Below, piece after piece: positions 10,101 to 22,200 of a stretch of DNA of 64,000 nucleotides; position 1 is the first letter of the stretch, and each line of letters begins with the position of its first letter. The translations under genes were made by a program, and so were the position numbers. Under the pieces are notes generated by a model that saw only the letters and a program-made list of their open reading frames with translations, was not told where the DNA came from and did not search any database. Source of the DNA: Polytrichum commune (taxonomy: Eukaryota > Streptophyta > Polytrichopsida > Polytrichales > Polytrichaceae); assembly GCA_950295325.1 (NCBI GenBank), contig OX485808.1, positions 22,154,527 through 22,218,526 on the forward strand, in the 5' to 3' direction.

Positions 10101-13100
10101 AATTTGCCCATGGCTGCATTACTACTAGATGTTAGGAACAATAATAATGTCACCAAGATGTTACTCACAAGCTTAAGACATTTTAGTGATTCAACTTTCT
10201 AAGGTCTGTCCAAACTATCTGTGTGCAAGTTGAGGACTTAAAAGCCTGAAATGAAAGTGTTATAAGAGAATCATTGCAAGAAGGCTCATGTTATACTGTG
10301 AGCCACTACACAACTGAGGTCCCCCATACAGGAATGTATTATAATCATTTCCAAAAGTGTTTAGCTATACATAAGAGAAAGGAATGCATTCAAGAATAAA
10401 GCAGACACTAGATCAGAAAGCTGCATGACATTTTCGCAAACATTCCTCAAAATATAGGGACATCATGAATTACCTAAGTATTGGTGCCATCACTATTGAG
10501 ATCTGGATCTACAATATTCAAGACCAAGATAATCAAGGTGAAATCTTACATGCAAAACAATCATGGTTCCACCCATGTTTGATAACATGGGGGTTGAATT
10601 AAGCCACGAGGAATTTAGAGTTGTGGAACACAGGTGTCACAATTAAGCTCTTAACTGCTCCTGCTGTTAAAAATACTACTTAGCCAATAAAAATATTTTT
10701 TAAAATCAATTGTTTAATATATATTGTCACTCTCAAGACAAACACTTTCCAGTCAAACCCAGTCGTACCTCTTCTTCTTCTGTCTCTTCTGCCCGTTCAA
10801 AAAACCTTTGAATACTCTCTCCTTTAGTGATAGATACATAGCCATCTCCTACAATCAGTCGGCGATGAACACATAACTGTCCTTTCAGAGCATGTGCTTT
10901 AGCAGAAAGCTCTGTACTCCGACCATCACGCTTCCAACCTCGTACAGTGACAAAACAAGCACTTATGTTGGTAAGGTCAAGGTTGTCTGCATGAGCTGAC
11001 TCAGACAAGCCCACATCTTCAAAGCCTAGAATATCACTCTTTCCTTCTCCAGTGCCTAATGCCCACTCAAATCGCTGAAAGACACTGCCCACGTCACCAG
11101 CAAAGCAGTCACGCCAATCCACTTGCACTGCACTCTCTGACACCTGATACAACAGACCATTCCCAAAGTTGAGAAATATGATTATGCCATTTATAAAGCT
11201 TACAGCCAAATAGTAATAATAATAATAATATCTAAAAATGCTCATACAGTTCTTCCATTTGACTCAGAAGTAGACATTGACCTCAAAAGTATTGCAACTC
11301 CTTTTTATTTTGTTTGTGATACATCTTGACACATGCATCAATTGAAATGCTTTAAATTGAAAACATTTCATTGATAGACGTCTACACTTGTGAGACAACA
11401 GTTGACACTCCCATAGTATCCTCAAGAGAAAGCCATTCTTCATAAAACAAACAACATAGGGACAAAAAATACATCACTAGCTTCATGGAAACTATGACTG
11501 GTAATAGAAGAACCATTTGCACAATTCCAAGTGACCAGGAAGTGTAAGAAAGTAACTTTAGACAACTTCCAGAAGCCAACTACATCCTCATCAGTAAAAC
11601 AGACAAGGGAAATTGATGAGAAAGAACTCCCCCCAAGACAATTCTCGCACTCTGAAACAAGCAGAATCTTTCCATTATGCTCATTCAAACAGGTCATCCA
11701 ATCTGAGAGTGCACTTAAGTACCTCATAGCGGAATACTGTATCAGCAGCACAAAACCATCTTGTGCACTGAGGCTCTTTCCTAGACCGCTTCAGCTCTTT
11801 CATCTCTTTGAACTCTCGGAGGACATTCCGTCTACAATCTCGGCAAAAACGTTTACTGTCGAATCTGCCAGTGTGTACAGGCATGTACATATACATATGT
11901 TAATAACAGTGGCAAACCCGGTCTATTGATCAAAGTCGTAATCTTGCGCGCTTTCTAACAGTCGTATTGAAAATATAACGACCCTAGAGAGATAATTTCA
12001 GTTGCCCAAATATAAAACGCAAACCAAAGCCAAGACTAGTAGAAAAGGACTGTATGCAAGAATACCTGAACATCAATCTTTCAATAAAGTCTTCTTCTTT
12101 CATCCTTAGCAAGGACCGTCTAGTTTCATCTCCTAAAGCAGACCAGAAGTCTACAAGTGCTTCACAAGACAGCCTGGCTGTGTGAAGAGCACAGGTTTCC
12201 TTCATGCCATGTCCCCGTCCATTGAAGCTCCCATTTTGACATATCCAACCCCTTCCACCTCCTCCACAAGCATCAGGATATAGCAGTTCCCGTTCCCGCT
12301 CTCTTGCCCGAGCACTTTCAAACACCTGCAAAACTTTTTGTCAAATGGAGAAAACCTTCAAAGCAGATACTCCAATGCGTAACCCAGGCAACCCTACAAA
12401 ATAGTGAAGTAAGAAAACCTAGACAGAATTTAAATAGTATTTTAGAAAGACCATATGTTTATCTTGACCAAAGCAGACATGAGAACATATAATAGTATCA
12501 ACAGGCAATATACATTCTTTAAAAGTAGAGATGCGTTGCAGTCTTCGACCACTATTTCAGATAAAACATGCTCTACAAATTTAATAATATTCCCTCACAT
12601 CAACTGCTTTGTAATTTGAGGCAACTAGCAAATCACCAATAAAATACAGAAATGAAAAGAGAAAGTAAAACTGGAGGTACATTTTGGAGCACCTCGAGTG
12701 GCATCCCATCCAGAAAACAGTCCAAGACCGTGAGCATACTGTCACGAGTGGCTGCTAAGCCACCCCAAGGATGAACAGACGGGTCCCTTGTGTCATCAGA
12801 GAAGCCTGAAGCTGCTGCACTGTGTCCATTCTCAGGCAACTGTTTGCTGTTGTTTCCTGCACCATTACTGTAACCAACCACGCCTGCCTGCAGACTCTTG
12901 CCATACAGAATAATCTGACTAAACCCTTCCACAAGGAGTCCATGGCAGCGTGAGCAATAGAGATTCTTGCGCACTTGCTCAAAGAGTGACTGCTTATCAA
13001 TGCGCAGCAATTCTCGACGAGCTGCAACAGGCAGTCCACTCCAAAACTGCACAGCAAAAAGCTGGCCGAGTTAGCCATGGTCTGATATCCATAAGGCATT

Positions 13101-15156
13101 TGGTGCCTGACCCATTCCTCTGATATACCAATGTTCACAATTCAAAGTAACTGCATAATTTTAAACGTGAGACATGGAGGATGGTCCATTGGGATTGCTT
13201 GTTTGAAATGTCAATCCACTAGTCTAGATGGAAGGAATTGCTGATAAAATGGTAAATTTGCCAATCAAATCCTTAAAGAGGAGTATACCCTAACACAAAT
13301 CAGAAGTGTATCCTTATAACACCATCTTGGCTTAATATAAAAGTGGCACTTGGAACATCTTCAACCTAAGAACGTGCTCCATATATTTAGAGATTATTTC
13401 ATCACCAGCTGTAGAAACCATCACTTGACCTAAAATAATAGCTGTAGGCCAATAAATTGCTGTAGGTCATGCATAATTAGTTCCAGATTAAAGAAAAAGT
13501 TGCAAGGATCAGAAACCTGCTTTGATTTCTAAAAAAGAAAGTTCAAAGGCAATCTGTAGGATTGAACAGGTATAGTAGTGAACTCTACATAGATATTACA
13601 CAGTCAAGTTACAAAAACACATTCATTCACAACCATGAAGAAGCCAAGAAGGCTAATTCAAGCAGCTCAACCTTTGGATATAAAGAACAGACACTGAACG
13701 AGCAAGACCAGCAATATCTATGAAACAAAACACAAAACAAAGCCACCTCAATCTGGATTGCCAATGAAGTTCATTAAAATTGGATAATCACAACACATTA
13801 GGACACCATCAAGGGGAGCTACCATTGTAATAATACACGAGCAGTGTGCACATATCTCCTGAACCTGACCAGAAACGCAAATTCTTCTACAATATGAGAA
13901 TTTTGCATCCTAAAATCAACTACCCATAACTGTCCTATTAGGGCGTACAGAAAAATAGAGTGGTCTTCAAATTAATCGTGCTTCAATACATTAAATCAAC
14001 TCACATCGTTTTCTCTTAAAACAATGTGTCTGGTAGTTGCACATTGTCAGTGATCCCACTGAGTTGAGGAATTAGAGTACGTTCTCAGTGATCAACATGG
14101 CCCTCTGTAGTCAGAGTAATGTGTCTGAAAGATAGTGGAAGCATCAATAAAACTCTCATCATTACCTGCAGGATGGAATAAGCACTAAATCATCTTACAC
14201 TGATCTTCTTTCTGGCTCAAAGTGCAAGAATATCAAGGGTGGTACAAAACCGCCTACATGGCCCCGCAATTCGGATGCCTCTGAAGTTACAATGCAGTCC
14301 TACCCAGAGAACACTCCGAGCTCATCAAAAATCATTCCTTTACCTCACAGATATGTTGCTAGAGGCTACAATCTGGTATCCTGATAGACCTTACACCAAT
14401 GGAGTAGTAATCAGGGACAGACCAATTGCACGAATGACCACTGCAGATTACAACATTCAACTCTGAGTTTGACGAATTAGGGCTTGTCAACAGTCAATCT
14501 GATCATGTAGGTCCAACTGAGATTTGCACCACAAACTAACTTCAACCTGTAGTGGAAGCTTGAATGAAAGCATATCAAATGGGTTAGGTCACACAGAGAG
14601 AATGTGCAACACATTTCCTTCTAAATATCACGAGTGGCATCACAAAACTGGCTCCTGAACGCCACAATATCCGATTCCAATCCGTGAGGTCTCCAATCCC
14701 TAACAGTTCACTTCTCCGGAAAGCCAACTCCAAGTGAGATGGAACTGATAAAAGGGGAGTGAATTCAGTTCCACTCTCCTATACCAAAACAGGGGCTGAA
14801 GTGTCCCTGAGGTTGCCAAGTGCTGAGGTCCAATACCTGCACCGGAAGATCTGGATGTCCGATAATGGATGCAGGACGGAATAATACCTATGCTGCTAAA
14901 GAGTGCCCCCGAAAGGGAAAGGATCGATTTGATTTTTCTGATCATCGTCTAGAGTGATGGAATGGCAAAGTGATGATGCGGCATGGGAGCGAAGATAAAA
15001 CAATACCTTGTGCAGCTGGGAGAGACTGACGTCCTCGGTATTTGACCGGGTCCACACAGCGCCCCCCGACGAGCGTCCACCATCTCCGTTGTGCTGCCCT
15101 GTTGCCGACGAGGATGAGGATTGCTGCAGTGCCACCTTGTGTAACAGACTCGGCAT
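4183..15156 (-). CDS. NST1-like plant protein, 9 exons, 1,427 aa
   Basis: Exons on the minus strand are 15156-15007, 13046-12681, 12325-12066, 11864-11723, 11143-10769, 9525-9394, 8291-8163, 7769-7580 and 6722-4183. All introns are GT-AG; the total is 4,284 nt including TAA. The start is the first ATG after an in-frame stop (15192-15190) and gives MPSLLHK. Recognisable family blocks are FWSGLPVAARRELLRIDKQ (51-69), YCSRC (80-84), a RERERELLYPDACGGGGRGW block in exon 3, FCRDC (265-269) with CTRWFC (292-297), GEGKSDILGFE in exon 5, KSPELARDFLLDAATVIFKEQ in exon 6, and a Glu/Lys/Arg coiled coil (about 519-565). Residues 582-1427, one exon, are Ser/Gly/Pro-rich and look disordered, ending in short conserved FSLFH (1345) and EYSLFA (1412) motifs. 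From memory this matches the plant family annotated stress response NST1-like. Its biochemical role is unknown to me; the clustered cysteines could bind metal, which is inference. The gene appears intact. Confidence 0.93.
7020..7305. mobile_element. Foldback element F1 in intron 8 of the NST1-like gene
   Basis: The termini are perfect inverted repeats, TTTGTCAGGAGTTGGT at 7020 and its complement ending at 7305. Inside, 7086-7120 and 7201-7235 are perfectly complementary over 35 bp. The 80-nt middle is itself imperfectly complementary, so the whole 286 bp would fold into one long hairpin in the pre-mRNA. Flanks show no clear target duplication. It is compatible with a non-autonomous inverted-repeat transposon that a host could process into small RNAs. 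A related copy (F2) lies beyond the gene's 3' end. Confidence 0.8.
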
Positions 15157-15960
15157 CTTTCTCGGTGGCCTCCGTCGCCCCCCCCTCTGTTATGCTCTGT
15201 CCTTCCTCTTCCGCCTCTCGTCCATCTGCCCCTCCCTCCCATACACCTCTTGCTCCTCTTCTTCTGCCCCTCCCGCTATCAATACAATCTCCACCTAGGA
15301 CTAGTGGATCCAACTAACATCCAATTCGACTAAAACATTCCCCTGACCATTCGACCATCACCTCTCCGCCCTAGTTCGTCCGCCGCCTCGATCCTCCACA
15401 AACGCCCCCCGCATCCACACCGAAAGTCTCGAGATGAATCATCGTCCCAACCTCTCCGATCAAAAACGGCATCCCCCTCCACCCCGGACGCATTCTGATC
15501 AACATCGCTCGACCGTCACCTTGCACCTTTGCCCACCTCCCCGGGTGATGATGATGATTCTTCCTCCTCCCCCGATTCGATTCCCTCCACAATTCATTCA
15601 ATTGGATTGCGCCTTACTTCCCGATCCCCGCCGAACGGATAGAACTCCTTGTCCTCCTCCCCTCCTGTCCGCAGCTTCGCCCCAATCCCCCAAGCCCAAC
15701 TCCTGCCCACCATAGCCCGCAATCAATCCTCCCCGCAGCCATGGCCAGCGCCTCCAATCCCAATCCCTCCCACAACGGCCCCGCCGTCTGCCATTCCGGC
15801 ACCCAGATCTTCACATAGGCCGGCCTCAGCAACAAGAGCGCGCAGAGCAAGTAGCGACAGCACTAATGGCAATGGCTATGGTGGCTATGGCGTCCTCTTT
15901 GCTTGCAACAAATGAGGAAATGGTGAAGCAGAGAGAGAGAGAGAGAGAGATGGCAAGGAA
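15157..15960 (-). promoter_or_regulatory. Putative 5' leader and core promoter of the NST1-like gene
   Basis: This stretch directly upstream of the start codon is much richer in G and C than its surroundings. Read on the minus strand it is pyrimidine-rich, ending in a CT microsatellite at about 15930-15950 and CCTTC-type repeats beyond. Such pyrimidine patches are common near plant transcription starts. The long overlapping open frames on both strands here look like by-products of GC content, since none joins a recognisable domain. Out-of-frame ATGs at 15313 and 15242 (minus) could act as upstream start codons if transcription begins above them. No TATA box was assigned and the transcription start is not known. 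Confidence 0.5.
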
Positions 15961-15996
15961 GGGCAGGGGAAGGGAAGGGAAGGGAAGGGAGGGGGC
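15930..15996. repeat. GA and GGGAA microsatellites
   Basis: A run of about ten GA units (15930-15950) is followed by several GGGAA-type units (to 15996). They sit at the upstream edge of the NST1-like gene's promoter and form a CT/CCCTT tract on the gene's strand. Confidence 0.85.
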
Positions 15997-16013
15997 CAGG
16001 CTCATGGCTCATG

Positions 16014-16560
16014 TGGTGTCTTGCATTACAGCTAATGTTATTTGTGTGTTTTTATCTTTTGCCCTCTTTCTTCAGTGAATTTGTATTCTTCACTTTCTTA
16101 GCCCTAAGTTAATCACATTTGGTTCCCAATTTACTTATGTTGTTTCTTGTTGTAGACTCTTTACTCTCGATGGACGTTAGGAGTTTTTTCCCAAAAAAGT
16201 TTCGCATCCTATGCAATGTGCAAATGTTTTCATTGTTGAAGATGAGATCATCACGTGTGTCATGCATTATGTCTAATGTTAATTGTGTGTGTTTTCTTCT
16301 TTCTTAGTCCGAATTGCATTTGATTCCTAATCTATGTCGTCTCATGTAGGGTGTCTCATGTAACTTTGTTATTCGTGCATTACAACTTTTATGATCCTAA
16401 TTGCACTTGGTTTCCAATTTACATTGTTTCATATAAGTGGAATTTTTATTCTCAATGAATGTTAGGAGGTTTTACATTTAAATTTTTCATCCTTTGAAAT
16501 GTGTATTATCGTGTGTTTCGTGCATTGCAACTTATATTATTTGTGTGTGTATCTTCAGGG
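16014..16560. repeat. Degenerate tandem repeat upstream of the gene promoter
   Basis: A unit anchored on a GTGTGT-TGCATT motif followed by TAATGTTATTTGTGTG recurs at about 16016, 16255 and 16511 (spacing about 240 and 256 bp). Matching internal segments around ATTGCATTTGGTTCCCAATTTA and GAATGTTAGGAG occur. The middle unit has lost parts. Confidence 0.65.
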
Positions 16561-16599
16561 AAAATGAATTGTTCCACACGAATTCACCTAGGGTGAACA

Positions 16600-18180
16600 A
16601 CCATGTACATTACTAACCATACATTACCAACTAAATCTCCACATGTATCTCAGCTCCATACATAATACAAACTACAACCAAACTCACAATCAAGACTTTT
16701 GATACATACAAAAACCCTTGGACCCACCCAACACATCCATGCACACTATGCATGCAATCCCTACAAAGACATCATGGCCCATGTTTCTGCAATACAATTG
16801 AACATTGCACTTATGAAGATATTTGATTCAAAAGGCTTTGTGATCTTCAAACTATCATGGAGTTGTTCACTTGGCTATGACAACGATCCAACCAAACTCT
16901 CCATTCACCTTCGTGTAAACCCCTAAACCCACCATCCAAACATCCACCACCATAACATTGGTTCATCCAAATATGTGCCCCCACCCTCCCCTTTCATGGG
17001 GCACTTCCCCCTGCCAAACCCACCAGCCTATGAGAATTCATAATCGCCCTTGAATACGTCTTCCTCTTAATAATCATCATATTATAAATCACCATAAATG
17101 ATTTTCACATAACACGCTCATATCGGTGAAGCCCACTTACTTGCCCCACCCAATGCAATATATATTGCCTCCCACACCAAAAGGAACATAACCTCTGCAT
17201 TTGAACACCCCACCAAGCAACACAAATGCAAATGCAAAGGTTTCACCCACCCCCAAACCCACAATATGTCCTAGAAACATTTTTATTGGGCATGCATGAC
17301 CCACACTATACAAGCCATAAACCTTATGAAATCAAGCCAAAGAAGGATTCCCGGACAATGTCACCAAAGAAAGTCCTAAGCCCATCGCCATTTTATGCAT
17401 ATCAATATTCATTCCATCATCTGAAGATGTATCACATCCAATCTCCATATTTGTCTAAGAACACCATGCTCAAATTGAGGTACATCCTTGCTTATTCCTA
17501 TCCCACTTCACACCAAACCCAAAATCAAAGTCTTGGAGAAGTAGAAAAGATCCCCTGACCTACCCCCAATCTCCTCCACTATACATTTCATCCCCTCCCG
17601 AAAATGCCCACCATGCCAATAACTTGAATGAATCCATGCCTCTTAAGCCTATTACACGATGGACTCCTTCACACAGCCCCCCCCCCCATTTATGAAGGAT
17701 CCTTCCAAATAGACATCAACCACTCCCACGCCAACAACAACTATTACTCGCGACTCTTAGGTAAACAAAATATCATGGATGCCAAATTAACAACCATACT
17801 TCTGGCCCTCAAAATCGCAAAAAAAAAACACACAAATCACTATTATCGTGCATATTCATTGGAACCCTCACTTCCAATAACTTCATCAGGAACCACATCC
17901 CAATACAACCACCCCGACAATCTTCTTATCTCCCCAAATAGTTAATCTCCTACACCAACATAAATGTTTCATTGACCGCAACAAAATCAAAAGCCATATT
18001 GGCATTTTTGAAAACGAAGAAACATACATCTTCACCAAAGACTTGTATTCCTTCCATGCAACGATCAAAATTTTGGGAACCCATCCAATTATGTATCCAA
18101 CCAAACATATTCTTATGCCCATCACCATTGCCATCCATGCAACAATCTAATACCCGAGTGTTTGCTCTACCAACTTATTA
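16600..18180 (+). mobile_element. Decayed LINE-type retrotransposon relic with RNase H domain
   Basis: Around 17690-18010 the plus strand, across frameshifts, reads as an RNase H domain of the kind found in plant LINEs. It contains YEGSFQ, then RLLGKQNIMDAKLTTILLALKIA (catalytic Glu position occupied by Lys), then IVNLLHQHKCFID, and NKIKSHIGIFENEE at about 17960-18020. The proline-rich open frames upstream to 16600 may be more of the same element but I could not assign domains. It is interrupted by stops and frameshifts. Confidence 0.5.
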
Positions 18181-19054
18181 AAATTGCTCTTTAAATTACA
18201 TTCTTTAGGATTTATTAAAATTTGAATACATGTTTAAAAACATTGTTGGTAGTAGGAGTCTTAGATTCCCATAACCATCCATGTGTAGAATAGATCGTTG
18301 AGATCTCAATACAATCATGAAAACCATACTGCCATGAGTTACATTTTTTGTAGTGAACCAACACATAACTCTTGGTATACAAATCTCATGTCGTCCAAAA
18401 ACCTTCAGACTTTGGTAATGTAGAAATGTGCCTCACCATACTCATGCTCAATAACTTGAAATGACCAACTTCCCGTCTTATTACCTAGACACCACATCCA
18501 CCCATATGCCATAATGCATAGTTGAACGCTACAAATTGCATAAACCAACTCACTTAGATCATATATCGAGGTAGACACATAAGACTAGACCTCAAGATTC
18601 AAACACTACACACGTTGGGACTGATAAAAACTCTTTGCCACCATAAGAGCCAATCTCATGGTACCCACATAAACACGCAACATAGCAATCTACAAACCAA
18701 CACGAGGTCTTTTCCGGGCCCCTACTGTACATGGTTTTTTAAAAGGTACCACTTCCAACATGAGGCAATAGTGCATATCCCATAGCCATGCTCCGAAAGC
18801 AACTTCGGGGTTACACATAATAAACACAACTATGAAAGCACATGACAACCAAGAGTTGTGAGCTTTCAATCTCAATGCACTAGAAATGACAGCGCAATTT
18901 AATAACAATATTGTAATTTGTCATGCTTCGAACCACGTGACCATAGGAGATAGACAAAATGTCCTCTCTCATGTTTTAAGTTTTTTCTTATAGCATAGTC
19001 ACTCTTTTATGTTTCTAAATGAAACATAGTGAACTATCCTATTTGTAATCTACG
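18181..19054. other. Unassigned AT-rich sequence
   Basis: Between the LINE relic and repeat K0. I recognise no gene, domain or repeat unit here. Confidence 0.5.
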
Positions 19055-19215
19055 TTTAGGTTGTACACTTGAAAATTCCACTTTCTAGTGATCACAAGCT
19101 TATGGAAACGAAGTTACAATTCAAACCCTAAAGCAAACATGAGTAAAGTAATGACAAGCGGTGATTGGATACAACAACCAAATGAGAAACATGGTTGGAA
19201 ATATAACCAGACTCT
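19055..19215 (+). repeat. Dispersed repeat family K, partial copy K0
   Basis: It aligns with 27175-27345: GGTTGTACACTTG, then CTTTCTAGTG, TTATGGAAACGAAG and GACAAGCGGTGATTGG. The match ends just before the copia gag relic. Confidence 0.6.
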
Positions 19216-19239
19216 TTCACATTACCTCACTATGACTTC

Positions 19240-22200
19240 AACTCGTGTTTTGTAGGTTTAATCACTACGGAAACAATTATTTTACCAAATGCTCGCTATG
19301 ATTGGATACATTTTCAAGTACATGATTATCCAGCCATAGCCGAGTATAATATTGAGATGTAGAGAATAACATCTTAGTTATTTGTGTGTGGTGAATCAAT
19401 TGATGATGCACAAACAATAGAGAAAACTTTATTTATGTTTCATATTTTCAATATTATATTGGCTCAATAGTATCGAAACATGTGTTACATGAAATATTAT
19501 GACCTCATGTCAATATTATTATGCGTTGAGAAACATAATGAATTATTGTTAAAAAACCATGAAGAACATTCTACTGTAATGTTTCCCATGCAAAGCCATG
19601 CAACAATGAGTTGACGATATGATTCACATTTCAAATATCAAGAAAAAGACTGAAGTTGTAGAAAATAAATTAACCACCAATACGAAGAGGACCTCAATAA
19701 GCATGTAAGCATCACATTCCATAATTTTCACACAAAGATCATTTCTTAGGGCCTTCACTCATACAAGATACAAATACGTTCATTTGTATTTGTTTCAAAT
19801 GTGAAACCAAGGGTCATATTGCCAAATTTTGGAAGAGAACCTTTCACCTTGTAAACTTTACAAAGTACATGATGAACGACGTGACAACCATGTCACAGAT
19901 GTGGAGCATACGGAGACACCATACGATAAAACAACTACAAACCCATTTATAAATATAAAATCTTATACCAATTCTATTGGCACTGGATTTGATACTTTGA
20001 ATGTTTTTTTGTTTTTAGATAGTGTTACCATTGACATTATTCGCAACAATAAATGTTTGTCATCTATAGGTCCTATATGATGACAAAGTATATCATCACC
20101 ATGATCGATAGTCCTTTGACCAGTATCGTACCAGAATGGTAAAGTTTATCTTGTTATGCCTACAGGTACATGCATATATGTTTTTAGAGTTGTTTACTTG
20201 CCAACATCTATTAGAAACCTATTGAATTTTCATGACATTTGATGCAACGGATTTCATCTTCGTACAATATAAGACGGTGACCAAAAGTTATTACAGATTT
20301 TGGATTGTGATGGACGTCTAAATGAAGACATTCCGACATACACCTCAAGTCTATACATCATTCATTTGATTTGTTCACCCAATGGGGAGATTGCAGCATT
20401 TTGTGTCAATAAATGGCATGAGCATTTGGGACACCAAGGAGTTTAGATGATAAGGTGTATTATTCCTCACACAAAAGGACATGAATTTCAAGTGTCGAGT
20501 TTTTTTAAAAGATATGAAATCCTACGAGTTTTGAATTTTTGAGAAAATTTATCACTTGACCTTATAGATTGAAATTATCACATGAACTCCCAATTATGTT
20601 TCAAAAGATTCAAGGGGTTATTTGCGCTCCAATAGATCCACCATTCGGACCGTTTAGATATTTTCTTGCTTTGATTGATGCATCCATAAAATTGTTACAT
20701 CTTCCTCTTCTAGCTAGTAGAAATCTAGTTTTTTTCTTAAATTATTGGTACAAATTATACAACTTCAGAATAGGCTCTTTGTTCATCCAATTTAATCGCT
20801 ACATTTAGATGGTGCAAGAGAATTTAAATCTCAAGTTTTTTTTAACATGTTGTGAGTCAATTGGAATACAATCAGAACATTCATTGGCATATGTCCATGA
20901 GACAGATGGTTTAGCAAAATTCTTCATTACGAAATTGCAATTAATCGCCATACTATTACTTATGAGACCCAACCTTCCTACTTTAGATTATAGTTATGTT
21001 ATCCTTCATGTAAGAATATTGGTTTGTTTGAGACCCTCTGCGTTAGAATACATTATACCTTCATAAATAATGTTTGGTCAAGTACTTAGCATGAAACACC
21101 TAAGGGATTTTTGTTATAAGGTGTTAGTGTCTATTTCTCCCCCATAGAGAACTAAGATGGATTCCACATGAGAGAAGGATATATGTTGGGTGTAAACGAC
21201 CTACCATTATTAGATATTTAGATCTTCCAACTAAAAATCTAATGCAAGGAAGATTTGTTGATTGTTTCATCAATGAGAAGGAAAAAAATCCATGTTTGAT
21301 ATATAGGACAACCAGATTCATGTAGAGTTTAAACTTCAATGATTTGTCTATTCCAAACAAATTTCTAGATCCTTGTACCCAAGAATGCAAAAGAGAGGTT
21401 TAGTATGTGTTGCATTTAAATCAATTAGCAATTAATCTACCTAATTCATTCAATAATTCAACAACGAATTTGACTAAGACATATATTCTTGCTACAGACG
21501 TTCATGCTCGTCTAGATAGACATGTTGTCCAAACCACACCCATGAAAAGAGGTCATGGTAAAGTCCTTCAACCCTACAAACAACGTACCCATGCAAAGGT
21601 ATGTGCCACATGTGAGGGTGTGCTTTCAAATATTGAGCATGATAACTTTGAAAGAGAAACATTGGTTTATTCACAAAGAATTTGCAATCAAACTTGTGAA
21701 AACATGAAAGATCTTCAACCCCACAAATGACGTATCCATGCAAAGGTATGTGTGGCACACAAATGTGTGTTTCCAAACATTGATATAAAATGTTCTAAAA
21801 CATAAGTACGTGTTGATTCAACATAGATTGCAATCAACTTTATGAAGACATAAAAACTATGGGACCATACGCATGTATACCTAGATGATACCTTTTGTTT
21901 CTATGTATCAAAACACTTGGACAATGATTGTGATCCAACTAATGTAACCAAGGTTTGTAATTTAAGTGATTGGCCCATGGGAGAAAAGACCATGGAATAT
22001 GAACCCAAGTCTTTGAGATCATGAAAGGTATTTAGTCTAGTTAAGATTACACCGAAAAGGGGTTAACCCAATGGGTTGTAAATGAGTGTTTGTGGAGAAA
22101 TGAGATAAGTATTGAAGCACAATAAAACTAGAGGTCAAATCGCACAAAATACAAAGGCATATGAACATATTTGGAATGAGATGGTCACCCTCACCCCTTG

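Noticed and set aside
14942-15313. Open frame of 123 codons on the minus strand overlapping the start of the NST1-like gene
   Set aside because: Low-complexity Gly/Arg/Glu content caused by GC-rich leader sequence, out of frame with the family protein and with no recognisable domain. Kept only as a possible upstream ORF.
15434-15915. Proline-rich open frames on the plus strand
   Set aside because: They are the complement of the gene's pyrimidine-rich leader/promoter and show only compositional bias.
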